Part shown: positions 29,691-38,390 of the stretch, one piece after another | How positions within the stretch are numbered: position 1 is the first letter of the stretch | Layout of the letters: the number at the start of each line of letters is the position of its first letter | Source of the DNA: Campylobacter vulpis | GTDB taxonomy: Bacteria > Campylobacterota > Campylobacteria > Campylobacterales > Campylobacteraceae | Direction: 5' to 3' | Assembly (NCBI RefSeq): GCF_014217995.1 | Contig: NZ_CP041617.1 | Span: 1,240,001-1,304,000, forward strand | Length of the DNA stretch: 64,000 bases | Notes under the pieces: generated by a model | What the model was told of the DNA's origin: nothing | What the model saw: the letters and a program-made list of their open reading frames with translations, nothing else | Database searches by the model: none | Program-made: the position numbers and the translations under genes

Positions 29691-29696
29691 ATTATA
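29691..29696 (-). promoter_or_regulatory. Candidate -10 of the Crp/Fnr gene
   Basis: TATAAT on the minus strand about 28 bases before the start codon. An AACTT-AAAA-AAGTT palindrome overlaps and lies just upstream (29696-29709) and could be an autoregulatory site. Pattern only. Confidence 0.4.
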
Positions 29697-29867
29697 ACTT
29701 AAAAAAGTTAGTAACCAAAAGTCATTTTCCCTTTCTCATAGTAAAATTGAAACCTAAAAGTTTTTATTAATTTTTATAACTAAAGCTTTTTATTAGGATA
29801 AAGAAATAAAAAACTATATAAAATTAATTTCACCGCACTTGATATAATATAAATATTAAAAAATAAA

Positions 29868-29892
29868 CAAAAAGAGGGGCATAAAGCCCCAC
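29868..29892 (-). terminator. Intrinsic terminator of trxA
   Basis: On the minus strand GGGGC-TTTAT-GCCCC followed by TCTTTTTG, eight bases after the trxA stop. A well-formed GC stem with a T run. Confidence 0.8.
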
Positions 29893-29899
29893 AAAGAAG

Positions 29900-30214
29900 T
29901 TAAAGTAAAGAATTGATTTTGTCGGCAATGGCTTGCTTTGACTGTGCACCTACAAGCTGTCCTACAACCTCACCATTTTTAAAGAAAATCAAAGTCGGTA
30001 TAGAGCGGACACCATACTCAGCCGCTAAATCGCCCTGCTCGTCTGTATTTACCTTACAAATCTTAGCCTTGCCCTCAAACTCATTCGCAAGTTCATCAAT
30101 CACAGGGGATAACATTCTGCAAGGTCCGCACCAAGGCGCCCAAAAATCTACCAAAGCCACACCTTCTTTTGCTGTGGCAAAGTTTTCCGAAGTAAGTTCA
30201 ATATACTTTCCCAT
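29900..30214 (-). CDS. trxA: Thioredoxin
   Basis: 104 residues with the active site WAPWCGPCRM (about residue 30) and cis-Pro in RSIPTLIFF. A general cytosolic disulphide reductant. TrxB, its reductase, is not next to it here. An AGGAGAA precedes the ATG. Confidence 0.97.
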   Translation of the reverse strand: MGKYIELTSENFATAKEGVALVDFWAPWCGPCRMLSPVIDELANEFEGKAKICKVNTDEQGDLAAEYGVRSIPTLIFFKNGEVVGQLVGAQSKQAIADKINSLL

Positions 30215-30267
30215 AATTTCTCCTTTAAAATTTTCTATGATTATAAAAAAATAAACAAAATCTTAGC

Positions 30268-30606
30268 TTAAAGACTAATATTTTCAAAGAATTCTATTTC
30301 CTTACCCTTAATGCAAATCAAATCAAGTTGAAAATCGTTAGAAATTTGTCTTTTAAGTTTGTAAAATTCTATGGTTTTTAAGATTTTGTCATATTTTTTC
30401 AAATCAAGCCTTTCATAAGGCTCATAGTCTTTTTCCGTAAATTTCACCTCAACAAAATGCAAAATTTCATCTTTTTTGGCAATGATGTCAATTTCACCAA
30501 ATTTAGAGTGAAAATTTCTTTCCAAAATCTCAAAACGATGTTTTTTTAAAAAAGCACAAGCCCTATTTTCGCCTAAAATTCCACTTAAATGCGAAGCTAA
30601 GCCCAT
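30268..30606 (-). CDS. YraN/UPF0102 endonuclease-fold protein
   Basis: 112 residues. The nuclease-like core GEIDIIAKKD...FVEVKF (Glu/Asp/Glu-x-Lys) is the family signature. The function is unproven; a role in DNA processing has been proposed for the family. It starts at the last base of hom. Confidence 0.85.
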   Translation of the reverse strand: MGLASHLSGILGENRACAFLKKHRFEILERNFHSKFGEIDIIAKKDEILHFVEVKFTEKDYEPYERLDLKKYDKILKTIEFYKLKRQISNDFQLDLICIKGKEIEFFENISL

Positions 30607-31850
30607 TATTCTTCTATACGCATCATAAAAGGTTTAGCCTTAATAAATTCTTGTTTTTCTAAGGCTTTAAGTAAGGCTCTTATGCTTTTTTCGTAACTTT
30701 TATGAGTAGTGAAAAAAAGTGTGCTATATGGCTCATTAATCTTAGGCTTTTGCAAAAAACTATCCACAGAAATGCCGCACTCACTCATTAAATGTGTGAT
30801 TTTAGATAAAACGCCGATTTTATCCTCAACCTTAAGTCTTAAATAGTATTTTGTAAAAATCTCTTCTTTTTCTAGTAAAACAAAGGGTAAATTCTGCTTA
30901 AAACCTAGCATAGGTTCAAAATGATGTCCCCTTGCAAACTCCATTAAATTTGCCACCACAGCACTAGCCGTCGCCTTTCCACCAGCTCCAGCCCCATAAT
31001 AAAGACTTTCGCCAAGCAAATCTCCCTCTATACTAACGGCATTCATCACACCATTAACCTTAGCAATCATGGTATCCTTTGGAATGAGTGTAGGATGCAC
31101 TCTAAGTTCGACTCTAAAATCTTGCATTTTAGCGATTCCCAAAAGCTTAATGGTATAATCAAATTCCTTTGCAAATTCCATATCAAGTGCGTTAATTGCA
31201 CTAATACCCTCACACAAAATATCTTCAGGCAACGCCTTAATACCATAAGCAAGACTAGCTAAAATCAAAAGCTTATGTGCAGCATCCTCTCCGCTAATGT
31301 CAAAACTAGGATTTGCCTCTGCATAGCCTAATTCTTGTGCTTTTTTAAGCGTAGCTTCAAAATTAGCCCCTTTTTGACTCATTGCACTTAAAATATAATT
31401 GCTCGTGCCATTAAGTATGCCCTTAATGCTTAAAATTTGATTTGCCGCTAAGCCCTCTTTTAAAGCTTTTATGATGGGAATTCCTCCTGCTACACTCGCC
31501 TCAAAAGCTAATTCTCCAGCTAAATTTTCAAATTCATAACGATGATAAGCAAGCATTGCCTTATTTGCACTTACAACCTTTTTGCCCTCTTTTAAAAGTC
31601 TATACACAAGCTCATAAGCAAACCCAACACCTCCCATAAGCTCGACATATACATCAATATCCTCCCGCTTTAAAATTTCTTCCACATCATAAACAATGGG
31701 AATTAGAGCATCTTTTTTAGCACTTCTTGCAAGAGCGATGATAGGCTTTATCTCCTCTCCACATCTTGCCTTGATGATTTCTTGATTTTCTATCAAAGCC
31801 TTAGCCACAGCAGAGCCAACCACTCCATATCCTAAAAGTGCTACTTTCAT
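30606..31850 (-). CDS. hom: Homoserine dehydrogenase
   Basis: 414 residues. Rossmann start VALLGYGVVGSAVAK; SVAGGIPIIKALKEGL and GILNGTSNYIL are family signatures. A C-terminal ACT domain (about 340-414; KIGVLSKITHLMSECGISVD) for feedback control by threonine-type ligands. It reduces aspartate semialdehyde to homoserine. Two bases after the aminotransferase gene, in the same unit. Confidence 0.96.
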   Translation of the reverse strand: MKVALLGYGVVGSAVAKALIENQEIIKARCGEEIKPIIALARSAKKDALIPIVYDVEEILKREDIDVYVELMGGVGFAYELVYRLLKEGKKVVSANKAMLAYHRYEFENLAGELAFEASVAGGIPIIKALKEGLAANQILSIKGILNGTSNYILSAMSQKGANFEATLKKAQELGYAEANPSFDISGEDAAHKLLILASLAYGIKALPEDILCEGISAINALDMEFAKEFDYTIKLLGIAKMQDFRVELRVHPTLIPKDTMIAKVNGVMNAVSIEGDLLGESLYYGAGAGGKATASAVVANLMEFARGHHFEPMLGFKQNLPFVLLEKEEIFTKYYLRLKVEDKIGVLSKITHLMSECGISVDSFLQKPKINEPYSTLFFTTHKSYEKSIRALLKALEKQEFIKAKPFMMRIEE

Positions 31851-31852
31851 TT

Positions 31853-33055
31853 TTAACCTTTTAGAAATTTTTTAATATTTCTTGCAGCTTGGCGTATGCG
31901 ATTTTCATTTTCTATTAAAGCAATTCTTACAAATTCATCTCCAGCCTCGCCAAATCCAAGTCCCGGACTCACGGCAACATTTGCTTTTTGTAAAAGCTGC
32001 TTAGAAAATTCCAAGCTTTTTAAATGTCTTTTATTTTCAGGCAAACGCGCCCATATAAACATACTTGCCTTAGGCTTTTGCAAATTCCAGCCAGCATTAA
32101 TAAAAGCATCGAGTAAAACCTCTTTCCTTTTATCATAAATTTGGCGAATCTCTTCTACGCATTTTTGATCGCCATCAAGTGCTATGGTTGCAGCAACTTG
32201 TATGGGAGTATACATACCATAATCAAACCAAGATTTAATTTTTTTAAGGGCAGCAATAAGGCGTTTATTTCCCACGACAAAGCCTACACGCCAACCTGCC
32301 ATATTATAGGATTTAGAAAGGGTATAAGTCTCTACGGCTACATCTTTAGCCCCCTCAAGCTCTAAAATAGAAGGAGTTTGATACCCATCAAAGGTCAAAT
32401 CTGCATAAGCAATATCACTAATAATATAAAAACGCTCCTTCTTAGCCATAGCAACTAATCTTTCATAAAAACTCTTTTCGCAAGTAATTGTTGTAGGATT
32501 ATGCGGAAAATTCACAACCACATAACGTGCCCTTGGAACACTCTCACAAAGTGCCTTATTAAGACTTTCAAAAAAGGCATTTTCATCAAGCTCAAAACTA
32601 TCATTATAAAATAAAGGCATTTTAGTAACATTGCCTCCCGCGATAATAAAGGCTTGTGTGTGGATAGGATAAGCTGGAGTTGGCACTATGGCAACATCGC
32701 CCGGATTTATCACAGCCCTTGCAAGATTGACAAAGCCCTCCTTACTTCCCATAGTCGCCACAACTTCACTTTCTGGGTCTAAATTGACGCTATATTTTCT
32801 TTTATACCAGTTACAAATGGCTAAACGAAGTTTATAAATCCCCATAGAAGTAGAATAGCCGGAAGTCTTGTCCTTATTCGCACTTTCACAAAGCTTATCG
32901 ATGATATGTTGAGGGGTTTTGCCATCTGGATTACCCATAGAAAAGTCTATGATGTCCTCCCCTGCCCTTCTTGCCGCCATTTTAATCGCATTAACTTCTG
33001 CGAAAACATAATTTGGGAGTCTTTCTATGGTATTAAAATGAATTTCATCAAACAT
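31853..33055 (-). CDS. Class I/II PLP aminotransferase (aspartate/alanine type)
   Basis: 400 residues. The PLP lysine is in TLSKSYNMAGWRVGF (about residue 240); NFPHNPTT, DIAYADLTFDGY and the C-terminal RIALIENENRIRQA Arg are family features. It is close to the AlaC/diaminopimelate-type aminotransferases, and immediate linkage to hom supports a role in aspartate-family or alanine metabolism. The amino-group donor and acceptor cannot be told from sequence. Corresponds to Cj0150c by order. Confidence 0.85.
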   Translation of the reverse strand: MFDEIHFNTIERLPNYVFAEVNAIKMAARRAGEDIIDFSMGNPDGKTPQHIIDKLCESANKDKTSGYSTSMGIYKLRLAICNWYKRKYSVNLDPESEVVATMGSKEGFVNLARAVINPGDVAIVPTPAYPIHTQAFIIAGGNVTKMPLFYNDSFELDENAFFESLNKALCESVPRARYVVVNFPHNPTTITCEKSFYERLVAMAKKERFYIISDIAYADLTFDGYQTPSILELEGAKDVAVETYTLSKSYNMAGWRVGFVVGNKRLIAALKKIKSWFDYGMYTPIQVAATIALDGDQKCVEEIRQIYDKRKEVLLDAFINAGWNLQKPKASMFIWARLPENKRHLKSLEFSKQLLQKANVAVSPGLGFGEAGDEFVRIALIENENRIRQAARNIKKFLKG

Positions 33056-33057
33056 TT

Positions 33058-33861
33058 TTATCTCTTTAAAGTGATTTTTAAGCCTCTTTTGATATTGTCC
33101 AAATTATACATATCACTGACTATTGCATAAACTGCGCCGTTTGGAACTGTTCCTGAAAAATGATTATTTTTCTTATCATTTTTAACCGCACTAATTAAAT
33201 TTAAATTTTTATCCAAAAATAGAATTTTAATAAACCAAGAATCCGCCGCATTCGCTTCTATATCCATACTCTTTGCCCCCTTAAGTGCAAAAACATAATC
33301 TCTCAACGGCTTTTCCAAATTTTTCGTTACATTTAGGGCTAAATTCACATTTGTTTCAAGTCTCGCTTCGCTAAAATCAAGTTCATATTCATAATAATTT
33401 TTAGCACTTTGTTTAATATCATCTATATAAACAGAATTTGTTCTTAAAATTCGATAAAAAGTGCCTGGGTCTAAGATGTATTGAGATTCTAGTTGTATGG
33501 TATAATCAATCTCACCCGCACTCAAGCTTAAATGCACAGGGATAAAATAAACATAACCAGCCTCATTTAAAGCCTCATTAATAATTTTAAAAAACAAAAC
33601 CGCATCGCTTTTTGCTTTAAAATTAAGTCTTAAGGTTTGAGGACTTGAAAGAGTAAGATTTAATAAAGAATTTGTTTTTAATACTCTTGAAATGCGTTCA
33701 ATGTCCAAATTTCCATTATTGTCATTAAATTCCTGATGAGAAAACAATAAAGAAATTTGATTATTTTTACTACTATCACCTATGATATTTTGTGCTAATT
33801 CTAAGCTAGAAACTCCAAAGACACCCGTTGCAAAGCACACAATTAAACAAAAAATTCTCAT
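33058..33861 (-). CDS. Periplasmic protein of unknown function (Cj0151c-like)
   Basis: 267 residues with a Sec signal peptide (MRIFCLIVCFATGVFG) and a mainly beta-type predicted mature part with no motif I recognise. It lies one base after the RodZ-like gene and two before the aminotransferase, so it is co-transcribed with both. A cell-envelope role together with the upstream gene is an inference from this coupling. Confidence 0.65.
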   Translation of the reverse strand: MRIFCLIVCFATGVFGVSSLELAQNIIGDSSKNNQISLLFSHQEFNDNNGNLDIERISRVLKTNSLLNLTLSSPQTLRLNFKAKSDAVLFFKIINEALNEAGYVYFIPVHLSLSAGEIDYTIQLESQYILDPGTFYRILRTNSVYIDDIKQSAKNYYEYELDFSEARLETNVNLALNVTKNLEKPLRDYVFALKGAKSMDIEANAADSWFIKILFLDKNLNLISAVKNDKKNNHFSGTVPNGAVYAIVSDMYNLDNIKRGLKITLKR

Positions 33862-33862
33862 C

Positions 33863-34786
33863 TTACCAGTCTTTACCCTTGTTTAATTGCTTAAATTCCG
33901 CAGCACTAATGCTAGTGATCTTGCCGTCTTTAATCAAGAATCTCTTAGAAATTCCTGCAGGATAAGATTTTTCATTACCCTCCTCATCACTCACCACAAA
34001 GGCTGTGGCGCCCGTTAAAATAAGCTGATCTTCATTTAAAGGAATTTCAAAATCGCTCTCCTTAACCCAAGTCATCTTTTTACCGCTTTTAAGATTAATC
34101 ACACCGACCCAAACCTTACTATTGACCTTAAATTTGGCGACTTCTTTTGAAATTTTTTGCAAATTTAAATCTGCCTCTTCTAGCTTAGTTTGATTGATTT
34201 CGCTAGTGTTATTTTCATTAATTAAAGATGTGATTTTTAAACTTTCATTAGTGTCTTTAAGCTCTTCGTCTAAATTCTCTTGAACTTTAACGCTTGCATT
34301 TATCTCACTTAAATTTTCTTCACCCACAATCACAACGGAATTTTCAAGATTTTTTAAATTAAGCTCCGCCTCTTTTGCTACATCTAGGCTAACCGCACTT
34401 GCAAAGCTCTCCTCACTTTTTAACAATTCTTTCAATGTATCAAAATAATAAACCCCAACCCCCGCAACAAAAACAAATAAAACAATAGCTATAATAGGCA
34501 AAATCGACCCTTTATGACTATAAGAGGCAAGAGGCGGTGTTACCGTCTTAGTGATGTGTAAAGAATTGGGTTGATTTTCACTTAAATACTGCTCAAGCTC
34601 CTCATTAAATTCTGTAAAATCAAGCTCATACTCACGCTCTAAAATTTTAATAAAGCCCTTGACATTAAAGCGGATTAAAGTCTTAAAATCCTTTTCCAGC
34701 AAAGCTTCAAAAAAAGCCATTTCAATCTGCGTATTTGCCGAAACTTCTCTTAAATTTAAATCTTGTAATTTTTTATAATTTTGCAT
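33863..34786 (-). CDS. RodZ-like membrane protein
   Basis: 307 residues. The N-terminus (about 8-70) looks like the RodZ helix-turn-helix: LREVSANTQIEMAFFEALLE, then GFIKILEREYELDFTEF. One membrane span (about 93-116), a long Glu/Asn-rich periplasmic linker (about 120-215) and a terminal beta-type domain (about 220-305; KVWVGVINLKSGKKMTWVK). RodZ links MreB to the wall machinery. The match is by pattern and architecture; C. jejuni orthologue Cj0152c is usually called only a membrane protein. Confidence 0.6.
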   Translation of the reverse strand: MQNYKKLQDLNLREVSANTQIEMAFFEALLEKDFKTLIRFNVKGFIKILEREYELDFTEFNEELEQYLSENQPNSLHITKTVTPPLASYSHKGSILPIIAIVLFVFVAGVGVYYFDTLKELLKSEESFASAVSLDVAKEAELNLKNLENSVVIVGEENLSEINASVKVQENLDEELKDTNESLKITSLINENNTSEINQTKLEEADLNLQKISKEVAKFKVNSKVWVGVINLKSGKKMTWVKESDFEIPLNEDQLILTGATAFVVSDEEGNEKSYPAGISKRFLIKDGKITSISAAEFKQLNKGKDW

Positions 34787-35462
34787 GCACTATCCTATCA
34801 CAAAGTATTGCAAAAGCCGCACTGACATTAAGGCTATCAAAGTCATTTTGCATAGCTATACCAACGCACTCATCACATTTTTGGATTATTTTTGAGGGCA
34901 GTCCAAAGCCCTCACTTCCCATTATCAAAACTTTTTTGCCTTTTGGAAAGGTAAAATGATGGACTTCCCTACCTTTTCCATCAGCACCATAAAACTTAAA
35001 TTCCATTTGTTTAAGTTCATTTAATGCCGATAAGGCGTCATTGCTTAAACAAATAGGTAAGTCAAGAGCCGCTCCGCTGCTTGAACGCACGATGCTCTCC
35101 TGTGCCAAATTTTTTCCTATAAAAAGTAAGCCATCAACACCCAAAGCATAAGCCGTGCGTATGATAGCACCGATATTTCCTACATCACTAATTCCATAAA
35201 GCATAACAATTAATTCACTCTTCTTAAGCTCACAAAAAGGCACAAAGTCAAATTCTTTAATATCCATTAAAAAACCTTGATGATTTCCACCCTTAGCCAA
35301 GGCTTGAGCACTTTTAAAATCAAGCTTTTTAATCTTAAATCCAGATTTTGCTATTAAAGAAAATGTAGCTTTATCACACTCTTTTGCTAGATAAAGCTCG
35401 TTAATCATTTCTTTATGTTTTTGCAAAATATAAAAAAATACTTGCTTTCCATAGACTATCAT
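34773..35462 (-). CDS. rlmB: SpoU/TrmH-family RNA 2'-O-methyltransferase (RlmB-type)
   Basis: 229 residues. SPOUT motifs: DVGNIGAIIRTAYALG, LIMGSEGFGLPSKI and LNVSAAFAIL, the three signature regions that bind SAM in a knot. It probably methylates 23S G2251 or a tRNA ribose. The N-terminal substrate-binding part is short. It overlaps the RodZ-like gene by 14 bases. Confidence 0.82.
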   Translation of the reverse strand: MIVYGKQVFFYILQKHKEMINELYLAKECDKATFSLIAKSGFKIKKLDFKSAQALAKGGNHQGFLMDIKEFDFVPFCELKKSELIVMLYGISDVGNIGAIIRTAYALGVDGLLFIGKNLAQESIVRSSSGAALDLPICLSNDALSALNELKQMEFKFYGADGKGREVHHFTFPKGKKVLIMGSEGFGLPSKIIQKCDECVGIAMQNDFDSLNVSAAFAILCDRIVHAKL

Positions 35463-36296
35463 TTATTTTACCTCATTTTGACTTAAAAGCAGTTTTTGAT
35501 AAAGCTCTTTAGAATTTTTTCCACTCATCTTAGCTAAAAGCTTACTTTTGATCTTTAAAGGCAAGTCAAGCTCTAAAATATCGCTCTCGCAAAGTAAATT
35601 TGAAGAAAAATTTTGTAAAGATTTCGCCACGATTAAAACCCATTCGCCGTTTAAATTTGCACTTTTCAATTCTTTAGCAAGTTCTTTAGCCTTACCCCTA
35701 AAAGAAGTTTGAAATTTTTTACTAATCTCTTTCATTGCAAAAAGTTCCCTTTCTGGCTCAAACTTTGCGATGGTTTGCACTAAGGCTAAAATGCGTGTTG
35801 GAGCTTCATAAATTATAGTGGGATAAGGATTTAAAAGCAAATTTTCTATCTCTTTTTGTCTCTCTTTACCCTTATTTGCCAAAAAACCAAGAAAAATAAA
35901 TTCCTTTTCACACAAATTTGAGCTTACAAGTGCGACTAAAGCAGCATTTGCACCGGGCAAAACCTCATAAGAAAGCTTATGTTTTAGAGCGAATTGAACA
36001 AAGGCAAAACCCGGATCACTAATACCGGGCATTCCTGCATCGCTTAAATATGCAACATCTTTTTCAAAGAGCTTTAAATCAAGCCTTTCAAGCACTTCTT
36101 TTTCATTATGTGTATGGAGAGAAAAAAATTTTTGGGGTCTAATACAAGTTTTAAATCTTTCATTTAATAAGGCGATCAAATGCTTACAAACTCTAGTATC
36201 TTCGCAAAATACAATTTCACAAGCACTCAAAAGCTCCAAAGAGCGTAAGCTAATATCGCCTAAATTTCCTATGGGAGTAGGAATAAAATAAAGCAT
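35463..36296 (-). CDS. rsmI: 16S rRNA 2'-O-methyltransferase RsmI
   Basis: 277 residues. LYFIPTPIGNLGDISLRSLE at the N-terminus and LSDAGMPGISDPG are the tetrapyrrole-methylase-fold signatures of RsmI, which methylates C1402 of 16S rRNA. It abuts rlmB with no gap and starts one base after rpmE. Confidence 0.94.
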   Translation of the reverse strand: MLYFIPTPIGNLGDISLRSLELLSACEIVFCEDTRVCKHLIALLNERFKTCIRPQKFFSLHTHNEKEVLERLDLKLFEKDVAYLSDAGMPGISDPGFAFVQFALKHKLSYEVLPGANAALVALVSSNLCEKEFIFLGFLANKGKERQKEIENLLLNPYPTIIYEAPTRILALVQTIAKFEPERELFAMKEISKKFQTSFRGKAKELAKELKSANLNGEWVLIVAKSLQNFSSNLLCESDILELDLPLKIKSKLLAKMSGKNSKELYQKLLLSQNEVK

Positions 36297-36297
36297 T

Positions 36298-36498
36298 TTA
36301 CTGCATTGCGTATTTTTTCTTAAATTTCTCTACGCGTCCAGCTGCATCGACTATTTTTTCACTACCCGTGAAAAAAGGATGACAATTTGAGCAAATATCC
36401 ACTCTTAACTCAGCCTTATTAGATTTTGTAACAAAAGTGTTTCCACAAGCACAACTCACTTTGCATTCTACATATTCTGGGTGAAGTTCTTTTTTCAT
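36298..36498 (-). CDS. rpmE: Ribosomal protein bL31
   Basis: 66 residues of the zinc (C+) type: two Cys in CKVSCACGN and a further [10 protein letters not shown]. Part of the 50S surface. An AGGA lies upstream of the ATG. A 78-base gap to rsmE probably holds its promoter. Confidence 0.95.
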   Translation of the reverse strand: MKKELHPEYVECKVSCACGNTFVTKSNKAELRVDICSNCHPFFTGSEKIVDAAGRVEKFKKKYAMQ

Positions 36499-36576
36499 TA
36501 TTTTTCCTTGAAATTTTTAAACAATAAGCTGTAATTATAGTTGATTAACATAAAAGAAAGATAAAATTAAGCAAAA

Positions 36577-37230
36577 TTAAAGCAAAATTTTCGACAAAAC
36601 ACCCAAAGCAGCACTTTGACTTTTCAAAATAAAAGGTGAATTTAGAGCAATCTTATCTTTAATCTTCCTTTTTTCACTTTGGCTAAATCCTCCCTCAGCA
36701 CCGATAAAATAAAGTGTATCTTTATCAAATTCTTTTTTTTCTCCCTCAAAATCTACTAAAACAACCTTAGGATAAATTGTTAAAAAATGATCTACATTTT
36801 CATAAAGCTCAAGCTCCATCAAATCCCCTCTTCCACACTGCTGACAAGAATTAATAAGAATTTTTTCAAGGCGTTTTTTATCAATTTTAAAATTTTTTTG
36901 TGAAAATTCACAATAAACCAAAATCAGTTTTTGCAGTCCCATTTCATTAAAAAAGGGTAAAATCTTTTCCAAAATTTTAGGCTCTATTACACCTAAAGCT
37001 AAACTAACTCCACTTTTAAAAGTTAAAATTTCTTTTTGTGAGCTAAGGTTTAGGACACAGCTATTTCTTTTTACATCACTAATCTTATAAGTGTATAAAA
37101 AGTCATCTTGAAAATTACGCAAATTTAGACTTTCGCCCTCTTTAACTCTTCTTACTTTAAGGTGTAAAAAAGCCTCTTTTTCTAAAAAAATGCAGGGATT
37201 TTTCGCTTCTTTATGATACAAAAACTGCAT
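36577..37230 (-). CDS. rsmE: 16S rRNA m3U1498 methyltransferase RsmE
   Basis: 217 residues from the ATG at 37230, chosen because MQFLYHKEAKNP is the usual N-terminus; an upstream ATG at 37272 would add residues that lie inside the previous gene. The SPOUT domain has YFIGAEGGFSQSE and LKSQSAALGVLSKIL, the SAM-knot signatures. Overlaps the upstream membrane-protein gene by 20 bases. Confidence 0.9.
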   Translation of the reverse strand: MQFLYHKEAKNPCIFLEKEAFLHLKVRRVKEGESLNLRNFQDDFLYTYKISDVKRNSCVLNLSSQKEILTFKSGVSLALGVIEPKILEKILPFFNEMGLQKLILVYCEFSQKNFKIDKKRLEKILINSCQQCGRGDLMELELYENVDHFLTIYPKVVLVDFEGEKKEFDKDTLYFIGAEGGFSQSEKRKIKDKIALNSPFILKSQSAALGVLSKILL

Positions 37231-37627
37231 AACTAACATCAATAAAGGGTATTGCAAGTAACAAAAGCTCAATAAGCAAAATCGCTAAACTAGCCCATCT
37301 AAAACCAACATAACGCCTTACACTACGTGCTTTTTTAAATAAAATAAACTGAAAAATAGCTAAAGTTAAAATTAAAATCCACATCAAAAGCATCATAAAA
37401 AAGCGTAAATTTGCCTCAAAACCCTTAAGTGCCCAAAGCAACAAGCCTGTAAATAAAGCAAGAATTAAAAAAAGATAAAATATAGGCAGAAAAAGTCGAA
37501 TTCTGCGGATAAAAATAAATTCTGTTTTAAAATTTCCCTGCGTTAAACCAAGATAAAAAAGGATTAAAAATGCACTTGCATAAAGTGTATAAAGATGTAA
37601 AGCTAAAAAAAACTCATATCCTTGCAT
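37211..37627 (-). CDS. Small integral membrane protein (Cj0157c-like)
   Basis: 138 residues with four predicted membrane helices (about 10-27, 45-65, 72-92, 112-135) joined by short basic loops. No domain recognised. Its stop lies inside the rsmE start and its ATG at the lipoprotein stop, so it is tightly coupled to both. Confidence 0.7.
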   Translation of the reverse strand: MQGYEFFLALHLYTLYASAFLILFYLGLTQGNFKTEFIFIRRIRLFLPIFYLFLILALFTGLLLWALKGFEANLRFFMMLLMWILILTLAIFQFILFKKARSVRRYVGFRWASLAILLIELLLLAIPFIDVSYAVFVS

Positions 37628-37809
37628 TAGCGCGCCTCATCTTCGACTGGTAGGGGAAGATTATTATCATTTAGCTCGGTCTTTTCGTCATTTTGTTCAA
37701 TTTGCACCACTTCATCTTCAACACTTTTTTTGACTTCTTGCTCCTTTTCTGCACTACAAGCTCCCAAAAATAAAGCTAGAAATAAGATTAAAATGCTAAA
37801 AATCTTCAT
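37627..37809 (-). CDS. Short acidic lipoprotein
   Basis: 60 residues: signal peptide with lipobox LFLGAC (Cys about 18) and a Glu/Asp/Asn-rich tail. No CxxCH haem motif is present, although the C. jejuni gene in this position is annotated as a haem-binding lipoprotein (recollection). This may be a shortened or unrelated gene. ATG overlaps the queD stop. Confidence 0.65.
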   Translation of the reverse strand: MKIFSILILFLALFLGACSAEKEQEVKKSVEDEVVQIEQNDEKTELNDNNLPLPVEDEAR

Positions 37810-38390
37810 TATAACTCCTTAGGATTGATAAAAATATGAGTTCCACAAAGCTTTTCATAAAAGTCTTCATCACTCCACTCCGCCTTAATCGCCTTAGAAA
37901 ATTCTATCTCCTTTAACGAAATTTTAGGCAAAAGCTCACTGTAAGCATCCTCTCTAAAACCTTGCGCGTAGCCTGTTCTTGTCTCGTGTATGATGATACT
38001 TTGAAGTTTTACGCCCTTTTCGCCATTTTGCATTTTTGTTTTTTCTAGCAAAGCGTCAATTAAGACAAAAAACACACGACAAAAATTCTCCGCACTCACA
38101 TTTACAGGCAAAAGCACCCAACGACTAGAATATTTTTTCATTTCATTGAGATAATTTTCATCATCACCCCTAAAAAGCGTAATGGCGTGGTCAAAACTAT
38201 CTACAATTTGTTTTATTTCATTTTTCAAAAGTCCAAAGTCATACACCATACCAGCATTATCCAAATGCCGACTCTCAAGCAAAATTTCTATCTTATAAGA
38301 ATGTCCGTGAATGCTCGTTTTACAACGCTTAGAGGAACAAAATCTCACAATATGTGCATTTTCAAATTCAAGCATTTTTCTAATAATCAT
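37809..38390 (-). CDS. queD: 6-carboxytetrahydropterin synthase QueD
   Basis: 193 residues, longer than typical QueD (about 120). [26 protein letters not shown] (Zn-binding His and catalytic Cys region) and [22 protein letters not shown] are the family motifs; [11 protein letters not shown]-type residues follow. Second step of the preQ0 pathway to queuosine. Coupled to queE by a 4-base overlap. Confidence 0.88.
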   Translation of the reverse strand: MIIRKMLEFENAHIVRFCSSKRCKTSIHGHSYKIEILLESRHLDNAGMVYDFGLLKNEIKQIVDSFDHAITLFRGDDENYLNEMKKYSSRWVLLPVNVSAENFCRVFFVLIDALLEKTKMQNGEKGVKLQSIIIHETRTGYAQGFREDAYSELLPKISLKEIEFSKAIKAEWSDEDFYEKLCGTHIFINPKEL

